From an uncultured Scytonema sp. (GTDB taxonomy: Bacteria; Cyanobacteriota; Cyanobacteriia; Cyanobacteriales; Nostocaceae), in contig CALMVQ010000003.1 in NCBI GenBank assembly GCA_937873135.1, forward strand, positions 1 to 64,000: a DNA stretch of 64,000 nucleotides, in the 5' to 3' direction. Within the stretch, counting starts at the first letter, position 1, and each line of letters begins with the position of its first letter. A model generated the notes under the pieces. It had not been told where the DNA came from. It saw only the letters and a program-made list of their open reading frames with translations, and searched no databases. A program made the translations under genes and the position numbers. Shown piece by piece: positions 45,345 to 53,794 of the stretch.

Positions 45345-47177
45345 CTAACATAAGAATCCACCTGCCTGCATTTTCCATAACTTGTGGTAAGCACCGCCGA
45401 GTGCCAGCAGCTCGGTGTGGGTACCATCTTCGATGATACGACCTTGATCAAATACCAAAATGCGATCCAAATGCGCAATAGTAGAAAGCCGATGAGCCAC
45501 CACGATGACCGTTTTTCCATTCATCGCTAAGTCTAGGGTATCCTGGATCGCTTTTTCGGTGAGCGAATCGAGGCTGGAGGTGGCTTCATCTAAGATCAGG
45601 ATCGGCGCGTCTTTGAGGATCACCCGTGCGATCGCAATGCGCTGCCGCTGCCCTCCGGACAGTTTAACACCGCGTTCGCCGACCAGAGAGTCATACCTCT
45701 CCTTCGTTCGCTCAATGAAATCGTGAGCATGAGCCTTGCGTGCTGCCTCGATCACTTCTGCATTAGTTGCCTCTAGGCGTCCGTAACGAATATTTTCCAG
45801 CAATGTCCGATGGAACAGAGATGGATCTTGTGGAATCAAGCTAATTTGGGCATGTAGAGCATCCTGAGTCATGTCTCGAATATCAACCCCATCAATGAGA
45901 ATCTGTCCAGATTGGGGGTCGAACAGACGCAAAATTAGATTGACAAAGGTAGATTTTCCGGAGCCAGAAAAGCCTACCAGTCCGACTCGCTGTCCCGGTT
46001 GGATGGTGACACAGAGATGATCGAACACTTTCTTCTGGGCCAAGTAGCTGAAATGCACGCGACGAAACTCGATACGCCCTTGGGTGATTGTGAAGGGGAT
46101 CGCATGCTCGCGATCAATCAACTCGTGGGGTTGAACGATGGTGAAGACACCATTGGCAACATTGCCGATATGTTCAAAGAATTCTATAAAGCGTTTACTT
46201 AAATTGCGGGCTTCACTGATGATCAATAGCGACAGACTGGTTGCTACCACAAAGTCAGCACTAGCGATTTTTCCTTGACTCCAGAGGGAGAGTGAGTAAT
46301 ACAGAGTGCCAATTTTCAAAATCGCTGCTGAAATAAACTGAAACCAGCGAATTCGCTCCGAGTGCCAGTTAGATATTCTTACTTCTTTGAATTCGCGCCC
46401 TAATTGCTCATTCAAATAGCGTCGTTCAAAACCCAAGCGAGCAAACAGTCGGCTACTAGTAAGATTTGTTACCGTATCTACAATGATGCCAGTTGTCTCA
46501 CTTCTGGCAGCTGCGGCTTTTCGGGAGTAAATTCGACAGCGAGTTGCTAACCAGAAAGAAATACTGACGAATAGAACTGCCCACACTCCCACAAATGCAG
46601 CAAGCGGAGGATAGGTGCGATACAGTAAAGTTGTAGCAACAGTATATACGATGATTACTGGCATAAACTCAGTAATCAGCATTTGCATTGTTTGGGTTAC
46701 ACCTAAAGAAGATTCGCTAATCCGATGTGCCAAAGCCCCAGCAAAACTGCTGCTCAGGTAGCGATGGGAATGCTGTTGCAAGTAGGCATATAGATACCGG
46801 ACTATGTGCTGGCGGTGAATTGGGTGACGGATAGTTTGCAAGAATCCAGATGATCGCCCGAATACCACTTCACCCACACTCAAGGCGATGAACAGCATTA
46901 TTGGTTGGCTCACAGCATCAAAAATATGTTTGCTGTCGCCCGCCCGTTGCGTCACGCTACGGATAATCTCGCCAATGGCATAGGGCAACATAATGCCACA
47001 AGTTGCGTGTACTGTCTCCAGGAGCACCATTGCCACATACCACCAGCGAAACTGATTGACAAAATAGCAAATAAACATGAATGGAGTTGGTGGTAAGTTG
47101 GGTGCATTGGCAGCACTTTGAAAGAATTGAGGTGAACGAGGACTTTTGATTAAAGAACGGCGATCGCGTCGTATCAC
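45345..47177 (-). CDS. ABC transporter, fused permease/ATP-binding exporter
   Basis: 610 residues. The N-terminal membrane domain (~30-330) has six helices; the ATPase domain (~360-600) contains Walker A GFSGSGKST (~400), the Q-loop ISLIPQDPSLFH, signature LSGGQRQRIAIAR (~505), Walker B ILILDEATSSLD and the switch His in VVAHRLS. This is the half-size type I exporter arrangement (MsbA/lipid or drug type). Starts at GTG 47177 with AAGGAG eight bases upstream and overlaps the preceding HAD fragment by four bases (GTGA), implying coupled translation. Substrate unknown. Confidence 0.93.
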   Translation of the reverse strand: MIRRDRRSLIKSPRSPQFFQSAANAPNLPPTPFMFICYFVNQFRWWYVAMVLLETVHATCGIMLPYAIGEIIRSVTQRAGDSKHIFDAVSQPIMLFIALSVGEVVFGRSSGFLQTIRHPIHRQHIVRYLYAYLQQHSHRYLSSSFAGALAHRISESSLGVTQTMQMLITEFMPVIIVYTVATTLLYRTYPPLAAFVGVWAVLFVSISFWLATRCRIYSRKAAAARSETTGIIVDTVTNLTSSRLFARLGFERRYLNEQLGREFKEVRISNWHSERIRWFQFISAAILKIGTLYYSLSLWSQGKIASADFVVATSLSLLIISEARNLSKRFIEFFEHIGNVANGVFTIVQPHELIDREHAIPFTITQGRIEFRRVHFSYLAQKKVFDHLCVTIQPGQRVGLVGFSGSGKSTFVNLILRLFDPQSGQILIDGVDIRDMTQDALHAQISLIPQDPSLFHRTLLENIRYGRLEATNAEVIEAARKAHAHDFIERTKERYDSLVGERGVKLSGGQRQRIAIARVILKDAPILILDEATSSLDSLTEKAIQDTLDLAMNGKTVIVVAHRLSTIAHLDRILVFDQGRIIEDGTHTELLALGGAYHKLWKMQAGGFLC

Positions 47178-47380
47178 TTCAGCTTCTCCTTAACATGATC
47201 ACAATCTGCCAGTATTTCACTAATTTCAGTGAGTCTGCTAATGCGTTCCACTCCTCGAGGAGTATCCTCCAACTTGACACGATACCGATCAAGCCAGATT
47301 CCGACCATTCCAGCCTTCTTTGCTGCGATCGCATCCAGTTCAAGATTGTCGCCAACAAAAAGACTCTCCTGTATCTGCAC
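47174..47380 (-). pseudogene. HAD hydrolase C-terminal fragment upstream of ABC exporter
   Basis: 68 residues with HAD motif IV SLFVGDNLELDAIAAKKAGM and IWLDR, then the usual C-terminal helix. Motifs I-III are missing. The start here is not family-like, so the 5' two thirds have been lost. Its stop overlaps the GTG start of the ABC gene, which suggests the original operon was hadX-abc. Confidence 0.7.
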
Positions 47381-47500
47381 TTCCAGGAGCCTTACCTGAA
47401 AATTGCTGCAAACAAGAAAGCAGAGAGGTGAGAGCAGAGGGGAAAGAGGTCATTTTTTTATTCTCTCCCTTGTTAAGTACTCCCTGCTCTACTAGGTCAT

Positions 47501-49039
47501 TTACGCTACTACCAGGTTCTTATCCACTTGTTTGGATTCGATCTTCGCTACTTTGGATTCAATCGCCGTACCCTTGAAGAAATTGGGGTTGGCTTCGGTA
47601 TAAAACTTGTAGGGATTAGCGAATACATAGGACTTGAAGTCGGCTTCGGTCAGGACGCCTTCTTTCACGAGTTCCCAGCTTTCAGCTAGTGGGGCGGTGA
47701 GATCAGGCACATCCCAATGACCAACATCCGAGGAATAGATCGCGTTGATCTTGACACCTAACGGATTGGCTTTGTCGTTGAATGCTGCTGCTATAGTGCG
47801 ATCGTCAGACTCAGAACCAAAGAAGAAACTGTTCACCCAGCGATCGCGGATATCCTCAATTGTTTCAATGCCTGCTGCCGCAAAATCTTCCAGTTCGCTA
47901 CCAATCGGCTGACGACTATGACGAGTGAATGAAGATCCCAGTACACTTTTGGTCAATTCCTCTTTGTCAAGGGAATGCCCTTGAGTAATTTCGCCACCGA
48001 AGCGCTCAAATAGCTCGAACAGCTCCGTTGCATTTGTCAGATCTGGGTTGTAGTTTTGCAGTGCCTTGAGATTACGCTTGGAGAAGCGATCTACCAAATG
48101 AATGTAGACGTGGGCACCCCAATCTGCGCCACCTTCCAGCATACCTACTCGCAACTGTGGAAAACGCTTGGTTACACCGCCAAAGAATAGCGCTTTAGCA
48201 AATGCTTGCGAGCCATCTGCAAAGTGACCAATATGGTTGTTCATGTAGTTACTGATCGAAGAGCGTCCAGTCCACCCCTGACTGCCGTAATGGGTGGTGA
48301 CGGGTACGCCCAGTTCCACGACCTTAGCCCAGAAGGGATCGTAGTCGTATTCACTATCTAGTCCGTAAAAGTCGATATAAGAAGCATACTTGGCAATTTC
48401 CGGAAATTTATCCGGTGGATACTTATCAGCAATCGCCTTAATCGGTCGTTTCACACCACCAAGGATATTAATCACCTTCAATCCCAGTGTCTTCACAGCA
48501 AATTCTAGCTCCTCAATGGCTTCAAGCGGAGTCGTCATAGGAATGCCTGCCACTGGTGTCAGGCGATCGCTATATTTACGGTAGATATCAGCATGATAGT
48601 GATTGACCGCACGTTGCAGTGCCTGACGGTTTTCTTGACTTGCTCCAGCCGGTGCGAGGACATTGTTCGGAAACAGCACTGAATAGTCTGATCCCTGCTC
48701 CGCCTGACGCTCATAGAACAGTTCGGGGAGGGTGTAAGTAGCGAGATCCAACGTGTTGCGGGTGACTCTAGCCCACCAAGGCGAGCGAATTGTGCGGTTG
48801 TAGTGACGTTCTTCTGGAGTTTGTTGATACCAATCTTTACCGTTGCTCTTGGAGTTGAGACGGGAGGATTCTGCCTTGCGTAATTCGTCCACGAGTTTTG
48901 CGCCACCGTAATTAGCAATGTAATCCTCAAGAGCCGGGGTGAAATCATTGGTGTGAACGTCAGTGTCGATTACCGGATAATCAAGAGTTGCTCTAACTGC
49001 GGCAGAAGGCGAGGTCTTTAATCGGCTATATTCAGTCAT
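47501..49039 (-). CDS. amidohydrolase family protein (Amidohydro_2 type)
   Basis: 512 residues from ATG 49039 with AAGGAA upstream (MTEYSRLKTSPSAAVRATLD). The metal motif is DTDVH near the N-terminus (YPVIDTDVHTNDFTP); later come TTHYGSQG, EGGADWG and the C-terminal metal Asp region YSSDVGHWD. This is the arrangement of metal-dependent hydrolases/decarboxylases of the ACMSD/Amidohydro_2 clan. It lies 128 bp after an FMN monooxygenase on the same strand, and the pair may act in sequence on a sulfur- or nitrogen-containing organic compound. Substrate unknown. Confidence 0.87.
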   Translation of the reverse strand: MTEYSRLKTSPSAAVRATLDYPVIDTDVHTNDFTPALEDYIANYGGAKLVDELRKAESSRLNSKSNGKDWYQQTPEERHYNRTIRSPWWARVTRNTLDLATYTLPELFYERQAEQGSDYSVLFPNNVLAPAGASQENRQALQRAVNHYHADIYRKYSDRLTPVAGIPMTTPLEAIEELEFAVKTLGLKVINILGGVKRPIKAIADKYPPDKFPEIAKYASYIDFYGLDSEYDYDPFWAKVVELGVPVTTHYGSQGWTGRSSISNYMNNHIGHFADGSQAFAKALFFGGVTKRFPQLRVGMLEGGADWGAHVYIHLVDRFSKRNLKALQNYNPDLTNATELFELFERFGGEITQGHSLDKEELTKSVLGSSFTRHSRQPIGSELEDFAAAGIETIEDIRDRWVNSFFFGSESDDRTIAAAFNDKANPLGVKINAIYSSDVGHWDVPDLTAPLAESWELVKEGVLTEADFKSYVFANPYKFYTEANPNFFKGTAIESKVAKIESKQVDKNLVVA

Positions 49040-49167
49040 GTCTTTTTCCTTCAAAAAATTACAGGTTTTTCAGGTTCTTGCATTCGGTCTACCTCAAACC
49101 GGAGGCGATCTGCAAAAAGCACGCTTTAATTGGTATGACTTAACCATCCGTGAAAAGAAAAATTTAT

Positions 49168-50532
49168 TTACGCCAACACCAATCTCTCATCCACAAGTTT
49201 TGCGGCAAAACTATTGCCCGGACGCCGCAGTCCCAGGTTTTCACGCAAAGTACTACCCTCATATTTGGTACGGAACAGTCCGCGTTTTTGTAGGACGGGA
49301 ACGACTAGAGTAACGAAGTCATCTAATCCTGTGGGCAAAATTGGCGGCATGATATTAAAGCCATCTGCCGCACCGTTGTTGAACCATTCCTCTAGTTGGT
49401 CGGCAATGGTTTCAGGAGTACCAAGTATAGTGCGATGACCTCGTGCGGTAGCAAGAGAGAGATATAACTGGCGCAGAGTGAGAGTGCCACGAGTAGCCAA
49501 ATTTCTGACTAGTTTGAGACGACTCTTGTTGGTGTTGGTGTCGCTGGGCAGTTCGGGAGCCACATCATCTAGGGAATATTTCGACAGATCGACACCTTTG
49601 TAATAGTTCTTTAAAATACCCCACGCCACATCGGGATGGATCAACGATTGCAGGAATTCGTACTTTTCCTGAGCTTCTTCTTCGGTACGACCAATGATTG
49701 GGAAAGCACCAGGCATGATTTTTAGATCGTCTGGAGAGCGCCCATATTTCCCCAATCTACCTTTCATATCAGCATAAAATTCCTGGGCATCGGCTAGGGT
49801 TTGATTGGCAGTGAAGATCACTTCGGCAGTGCGTGCAGCTAAATCGCGTCCAGGTTCAGAGGCTCCAGCTTGAACGATCACCGGGTAACCTTGGGGCGGA
49901 CGACCGACGTTCAAAGGGCCTTTTACAGAAAAATGTTTGCCCTTGTGGTTGAGTGTATGCAGTTTGTTCGGAGCGAAATAAATACCAGATTCTTTGTCGC
50001 GGATGAAGGCATCGTCTTCCCAGCTATCCCACAAACCTTTCACCACTTCCACAAACTCTTCGGCGCGTTCATAACGCTGGCTGTGTTCCGGGTGATGCTC
50101 AAGTCCAAAATTACGTGCAGCATTCTCATTGCCTGTGGTGACTACATTCCACCCCGCCCGGCCCTTACTCAAGTAGTCCAGGGAGGCAAATTTACGTGCC
50201 AGGGTGTACGGTTCTTCATAGGTAGTCGAGGCGGTCGAAATGAAGCCGATGTTCTGGATCACTGAGGACAAAGCCGAGAAGAGAGTGACCGGCTCGAAAT
50301 GGGCTATTTTACCGTTGCGATGCTGAGTTTCCGGTGCCTCGCCCCAGACTCCTGGGCTATCTGCTAGGAAAACTGCATCGAACAAGCCGCGTTCGGCAGT
50401 TTGGGTAATTTCCTTGTAATGCTCGAAATTTAGACCAGCATCTGCTTGTGAATCAGGGTGTCGCCAAGCAGATACATGATGTCCAGTGGCTTGAATGAAT
50501 GCACCTAAACGAAACTTACGTGTTTGGCTCAT
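49168..50532 (-). CDS. LLM-class flavin-dependent monooxygenase (NtaA/SnaA/DszA/SoxA type)
   Basis: 454 residues. Luciferase-like fold with N-terminal KFRLGAFIQATGHHVSAWRH, ERGLFDAVFLADSPGVWG, STTYEEPYTLARKFASLD, SKGRAGWNVVTTGNENAARNFG, and VIVQAGASEPGRDLAA. The length (~450) and the insertion region are those of the two-component NtaA/DszA/SnaA group, which oxidise nitrilotriacetate, dibenzothiophene sulfone, or similar, using FMNH2 from a separate reductase (none seen here). First gene of a possible unit with the amidohydrolase. C-S or C-N cleavage is possible; substrate unknown. Confidence 0.93.
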   Translation of the reverse strand: MSQTRKFRLGAFIQATGHHVSAWRHPDSQADAGLNFEHYKEITQTAERGLFDAVFLADSPGVWGEAPETQHRNGKIAHFEPVTLFSALSSVIQNIGFISTASTTYEEPYTLARKFASLDYLSKGRAGWNVVTTGNENAARNFGLEHHPEHSQRYERAEEFVEVVKGLWDSWEDDAFIRDKESGIYFAPNKLHTLNHKGKHFSVKGPLNVGRPPQGYPVIVQAGASEPGRDLAARTAEVIFTANQTLADAQEFYADMKGRLGKYGRSPDDLKIMPGAFPIIGRTEEEAQEKYEFLQSLIHPDVAWGILKNYYKGVDLSKYSLDDVAPELPSDTNTNKSRLKLVRNLATRGTLTLRQLYLSLATARGHRTILGTPETIADQLEEWFNNGAADGFNIMPPILPTGLDDFVTLVVPVLQKRGLFRTKYEGSTLRENLGLRRPGNSFAAKLVDERLVLA

Positions 50533-50552
50533 ATGCTTTTTTCTTTTCTATA

Positions 50553-50630
50553 GTGCGTTAGCGGCGCTTAGCGTTTGCGTAGCGTTCCTGCTGAAAGGTA
50601 TCACTGAAAGGCGTTTAGCTAAAGCCTTTT
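50553..50630. repeat. TTAGCG/TTTGCG short repeats
   Basis: GCGTTAGCGGCGCTTAGCG, TTTGCGTAGCGTTCC and GAAAGGCGTTTAGCT blocks just upstream of the LLM gene start. Same repeat class as 33.83-33.98 kb. A further cluster (GCGATAGTGTTAGCGACGC, CGTCGGAACAAGCGTC) occupies 50944-51010. Confidence 0.6.
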
Positions 50631-50873
50631 CATCTAACGTCAATTATTATTTGACTGCTGCTACAGTCTTGTTGACTAATTCCTAACTGCTCAAAACTCA
50701 TGCATTCACCCAGATTGACTGACATATCTTGGTCAAAAGCACATGGCTAGTTGAAAAATTCAAAGTACTATTTGTTTACCAACTAACAGGTGATTCTTCT
50801 GAATTCTGACTTAACACCCTGGCAAAAGACAACCTCTTTGTAAACAAAATATATGTTAACCTAGTATTACGTA

Positions 50874-50890
50874 AATCTAATTATTAGATT
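50874..50890. promoter_or_regulatory. AATCTAAT-T-ATTAGATT palindrome
   Basis: Perfect 17-bp inverted repeat in the gap upstream of the LLM gene (~340 bp). Contains the ATTAGAT half-site of 5351 and 35555. Nearby TTAACCTAG and TTAACTAAAT are partial matches. Confidence 0.4.
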
Positions 50891-51125
50891 AACTAAATAT
50901 ATATGGTCGGAAAAAGGCCTTGCCTTAGATGAGGTGCACATCGGTAGCGATAGTGTTAGCGACGCTCATAGCGTCGGAACAAGCGTCACAAGGAAGGCGC
51001 AGCGTCTAGGCTGCTATCTAACCAATCATCAACGAATATCTTCTGGCTGTCTCTCCACGCGAACCGGAGATGCAGTTGTAGATGAACCCACGTTTAAGGC
51101 GAAGAAACTCAACCAATTATTGAAG

Positions 51126-51300
51126 AAGGCAGCTATGCTGAGGGCAGAGGGCACTTATGTTTCGTTCAGATGGGGATTCCGACCCCGACTGAACGAGAGC
51201 CACGCTTACGGACGTTCAATGGGGGTCTTAAACCCTTGTTCCCTTCGGTCACGGGCAGAGAACAAGAGTCTAAATTCCCTTCAGCATAGCTGCCTCCTGC
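51126..51300. repeat. inverted-repeat element, possible IS605/TnpB right-end (omegaRNA-like) relic
   Basis: AAGGCAGCTATGCTGAGG and CCTTCAGCATAGCTGCCT bracket ~150 bp with internal stem-loops (GTTCAG..GGGG..CCCC..CTGAAC and GGGGGTCTTAAACCC) and the string GCAGAGAACAAGAGTCTAAA. A related segment with GCAGAGAACAAAGTCTAA lies at 60.83-60.99 kb. No protein is encoded; the frame through it (50934-51371) is not credible. No tnpB is attached. Identity uncertain. The rest of 50.53-51.70 kb has no gene. Confidence 0.35.
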
Positions 51301-51626
51301 CCTCTGCCTTTCCCGATAAAACTATTATTTTGTACACATGCCCAAAAGGCTGTAGACGTCAAGGACGCTAAGAAAAAGATAGGTAATCTTGTAGCGGTTT
51401 GGGAGTAAGACAATACGGTTCGGATATGATAATTTAGCTCCCGACAACTTTTGGGGAATAAGAAGTTTATTTAGATAAATTACTGTATACTGGTAGAAAT
51501 ACAGTAGTATAATATAAGAAATAGCGTAAATATCCTGAATTTGGCAAGTAGAGAGTTGATTGTGTACTTATGTAATACCGCTTGCTTTTTACTACGGTCT
51601 GTGCAACACTCTTATTTAACAACTGC

Positions 51627-51643
51627 AAAGTACGGTAAACTTA
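51627..51643. promoter_or_regulatory. TACGGTAAA motif upstream of TTC38-like paralogue
   Basis: CAAAGTACGGTAAACTT, ~70 bp before the 51705 frame. It is the reverse form of the ACCGTA motif that precedes the paralogous gene at 7760 at a similar distance. Confidence 0.35.
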
Positions 51644-51704
51644 TAGACTTACAGTAATAAAGTTATAGCATCAAAAAACCAAGTAGTTGTAGCTCTGGAA
51701 TTGT

Positions 51705-52424
51705 TTGGAAAAAACGATGTTAACAGATTCTCAAGAACTAGCAGTTACCACTGATTCATTAAAAGCTGTAAATGCTATCAATGACTTTTTTGAGCAATTA
51801 CTTAGTGTCGGAAACAACGGTCGAGTTATCCTGGAGGTAGTTGAGGCAAATCCAACTTGTGCGATGCCTTACGGCAAGCCGAGTCGCGCTTCTTCTGGTG
51901 CGAGACGCTACACGTAGCTTGCTTCCCCGAAAGGGTACGTCGTTCGCGCAGCGTCTCCCTTTGGGAGAAGATCGCGCTCCGCTCGGAGTTCATGATTGCG
52001 TCTCCCCGAGTGAGAAGACAAGGGAGATTGAAGATCGCGTCTACGCCAATGCTCATGCAGCAGCTTTTCACTTATTTTCAGGCACAGGTAATGCGATCCC
52101 TCAGGCAACAGCGTTTCTCAACACTGCAAAAGCAAACCTAAAGCGTGCCAACGAACGCGAACAGCTATATATAATAGCAGCTATTGACGCTTGGATAAAG
52201 CGCGATACTAGGAAGGCGATGCCTTACGGCAAGCCGAGTCGCGCTCCTTCGTCGCTACCGCTAACGCGTCTACGCTCATCACAAAGCTATTGCTGAAGCT
52301 TTTCTCCGCGATTTAGTCTCGTTGCATACCTGCATCACTACAGAAATTCTGGTGATAGTCAGAGAATGCTGCGGATTGCAGAAAAAGTTTTCAGTGCCAA
52401 CGACAACTGGCTTTCTAGCCGTGA
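51705..52424 (+). pseudogene. TTC38-like TPR gene broken by two repeat insertions and a frameshift
   Basis: Paralogue of 7173-7760. The 5' part MEKTMLTDSQELAVTTDSLK runs to LEVVEAN (51850); then ~195 bp of palindromic repeats interrupt it. Homology resumes with NAHAAAFHLFSGTGNAIPQA, ANEREQLYIIAAIDAWIKRD (to 52215), a second repeat (52218-52268) follows, and then HHKAIAEAFLRDLVSLH and, after a frameshift, HYRNSGDSQRMLRIAEKVFS. The end merges with the 3' end of the convergent secreted-protein gene. The second insertion is at exactly the same codon position as the insertion in the 7.2-kb paralogue. Non-functional. Confidence 0.8.
51852..52047. repeat. palindromic repeat cluster inserted in TTC38-like gene
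   Basis: Blocks GATGCCTTACGGCAAGCCG, GCGAGACGCTACACGTAGC, GCGCAGCGTCTCCCTTTGGG, and AGATCGCGCTCCGCTCGGAG. A shorter related block (ATGCCTTACGGCAAGCCG) recurs at 52218-52268 and in the paralogue at 7.39-7.44 kb. Confidence 0.8.
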
Positions 52425-52428
52425 CCTA

Positions 52429-52785
52429 TCAGAGATTGTAGGAGAAATTAAACAATTGACTATCAACATCTTTGAGAAATTTTTGATCACCAAGAGTTTC
52501 TGGTGGTAGTAGCCTTGAGCTAATAGCACCTCTTACAAGATCCTTAGCTGTAATTTGTTTGTTAATCAAAGCATACTGAAACTGTTCATAACTGGGAATA
52601 CCAGCGCTTTTGAATTCACCTCTATAAGCTAAAAGGACAAGCTTAACAGGTGATACCTGAGTTTCATAAGCAGAAGTTTTACTGGAAACAGCAGGATTAT
52701 AAGCTGCTTGTTCAGCGCGAACTGCACTTGCAGAAACAGTAGATAAGAGCAAAACGGATAAGCTACCAACAAATAGACCTTTCAT
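52429..52785 (-). CDS. small secreted protein, paralogue of 32394-32750
   Basis: 118 residues: signal peptide MKGLFVGSLSVLLLSTVSAS...AVRAEQ, mature domain with KLVLLAYRGEFKSAGIPSYE, ITAKDLVRGAISSRLLPPET and the C-terminal LKDVDSQLFNFSYNL. Nearly identical to the 32.4-kb copy, with conservative changes only, so both are probably under selection. The 3' end abuts the broken TTC38-like gene in convergent orientation. Its promoter region has GATACGGTTCG, another ACCGTA-type element. Function unknown. Confidence 0.8.
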   Translation of the reverse strand: MKGLFVGSLSVLLLSTVSASAVRAEQAAYNPAVSSKTSAYETQVSPVKLVLLAYRGEFKSAGIPSYEQFQYALINKQITAKDLVRGAISSRLLPPETLGDQKFLKDVDSQLFNFSYNL

Positions 52786-53794
52786 TATTTAAACCTTTGT
52801 TTCATGAAAGCAGGTTTTAATAACCTTGATAGCTTAAGCATAACGAACCGTATCGTCTATCCTATCTTCCATAAGACTGATCACCTAAGTAACAAATTAT
52901 TTATAACTATACCTGTGTATCCTTCTTTCCTGTTTCCTGCCGTAACGAGTAAGTTTACAACTCCTGCACGGATTGCTAAGATGCATATATGGTAATTATT
53001 GTCAATATGCAAGTCTACATATTAGCCCTTTTAAGGTGTGTTAATTTTCTGTGTTCTTTAGAGCTAGAATCTTAAGTCCTTTTAAAGGATGCTCACTGAC
53101 TGCAATCACATTCTACTATTTTTTTGGGGAAAAAATTTTATTAATACAATCCTTGCATTACACAAAGCTATATGCGAAAATTGCTTTATCAAAAAAATAC
53201 GATAAGTCGATAAACCTACAGTATTTTACTATGAATTCTATGATCATTAGGGATGACTAGGAAATAATTGAAATCGAAATCAAACTTTAGAGATTTGAAT
53301 TAATCAGTGAAGAACTTCTTACACTGTCATTAATTAAAACAGATATCTCAAAAATGTCTGTTTTAATTAATGTGTGCTTGAAAGTCTTTCTCCTGGTACT
53401 CATAAAAAGAGGAACAGGATTTTCAGAATTAGAGGATTTGCAGGAGAGAAACAAATCTTCTTGCAAATTCCAAAATCTTTCAAGATTTTGCTGAAAAACG
53501 CCAATTAATGATAATTAGCAGAACGCTCTGAGCAAGTGTTTCTGTTCAGAGGGAACTCCAGAGCAGGAAGTAGGGAGTAGGGATCTCTTGGGTTCCCACG
53601 GCGCGCATCTGTGGGATTCAAGGATGCCGTGTTTCTCTAAAAGAGCGCGTCTCGCAACACATCTTTTTTTAAAGTGGGCTGTCTTACCCACAACGCTCAT
53701 TTTTTTAGTTCTCTATTCCCTGCTCCCTTTTTTGTAATTTGCTCTATCAATTTTTGTTTTGAGCCAATACATACAGTTTTGAGGTTGAGGAGTC
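52786..53794. other. long non-coding region
   Basis: AT-rich 1-kb stretch without a convincing gene. Contains the strong hairpin at 53328-53372, a smaller one (CAAAATCTTTCAAGATTTTG near 53472-53491) and GC-rich repeat debris (GGAAGTAGGGAGTAGGGA) near 53566-53583. The promoter of the SLH porin gene must lie near its end. Confidence 0.5.
53328..53372. terminator. 16-bp perfect hairpin, function uncertain
   Basis: CATTAATTAAAACAGA and its exact complement flank a 13-nt loop. No gene ends close by on either strand, so it may be a transcription barrier, an RNA structure or a small mobile relic. Confidence 0.35.

Noticed and set aside
50934-51371. 145-codon open frame on the plus strand
   Set aside because: It runs through inverted-repeat and stem-loop DNA, starts without a binding site and has no protein-like pattern.
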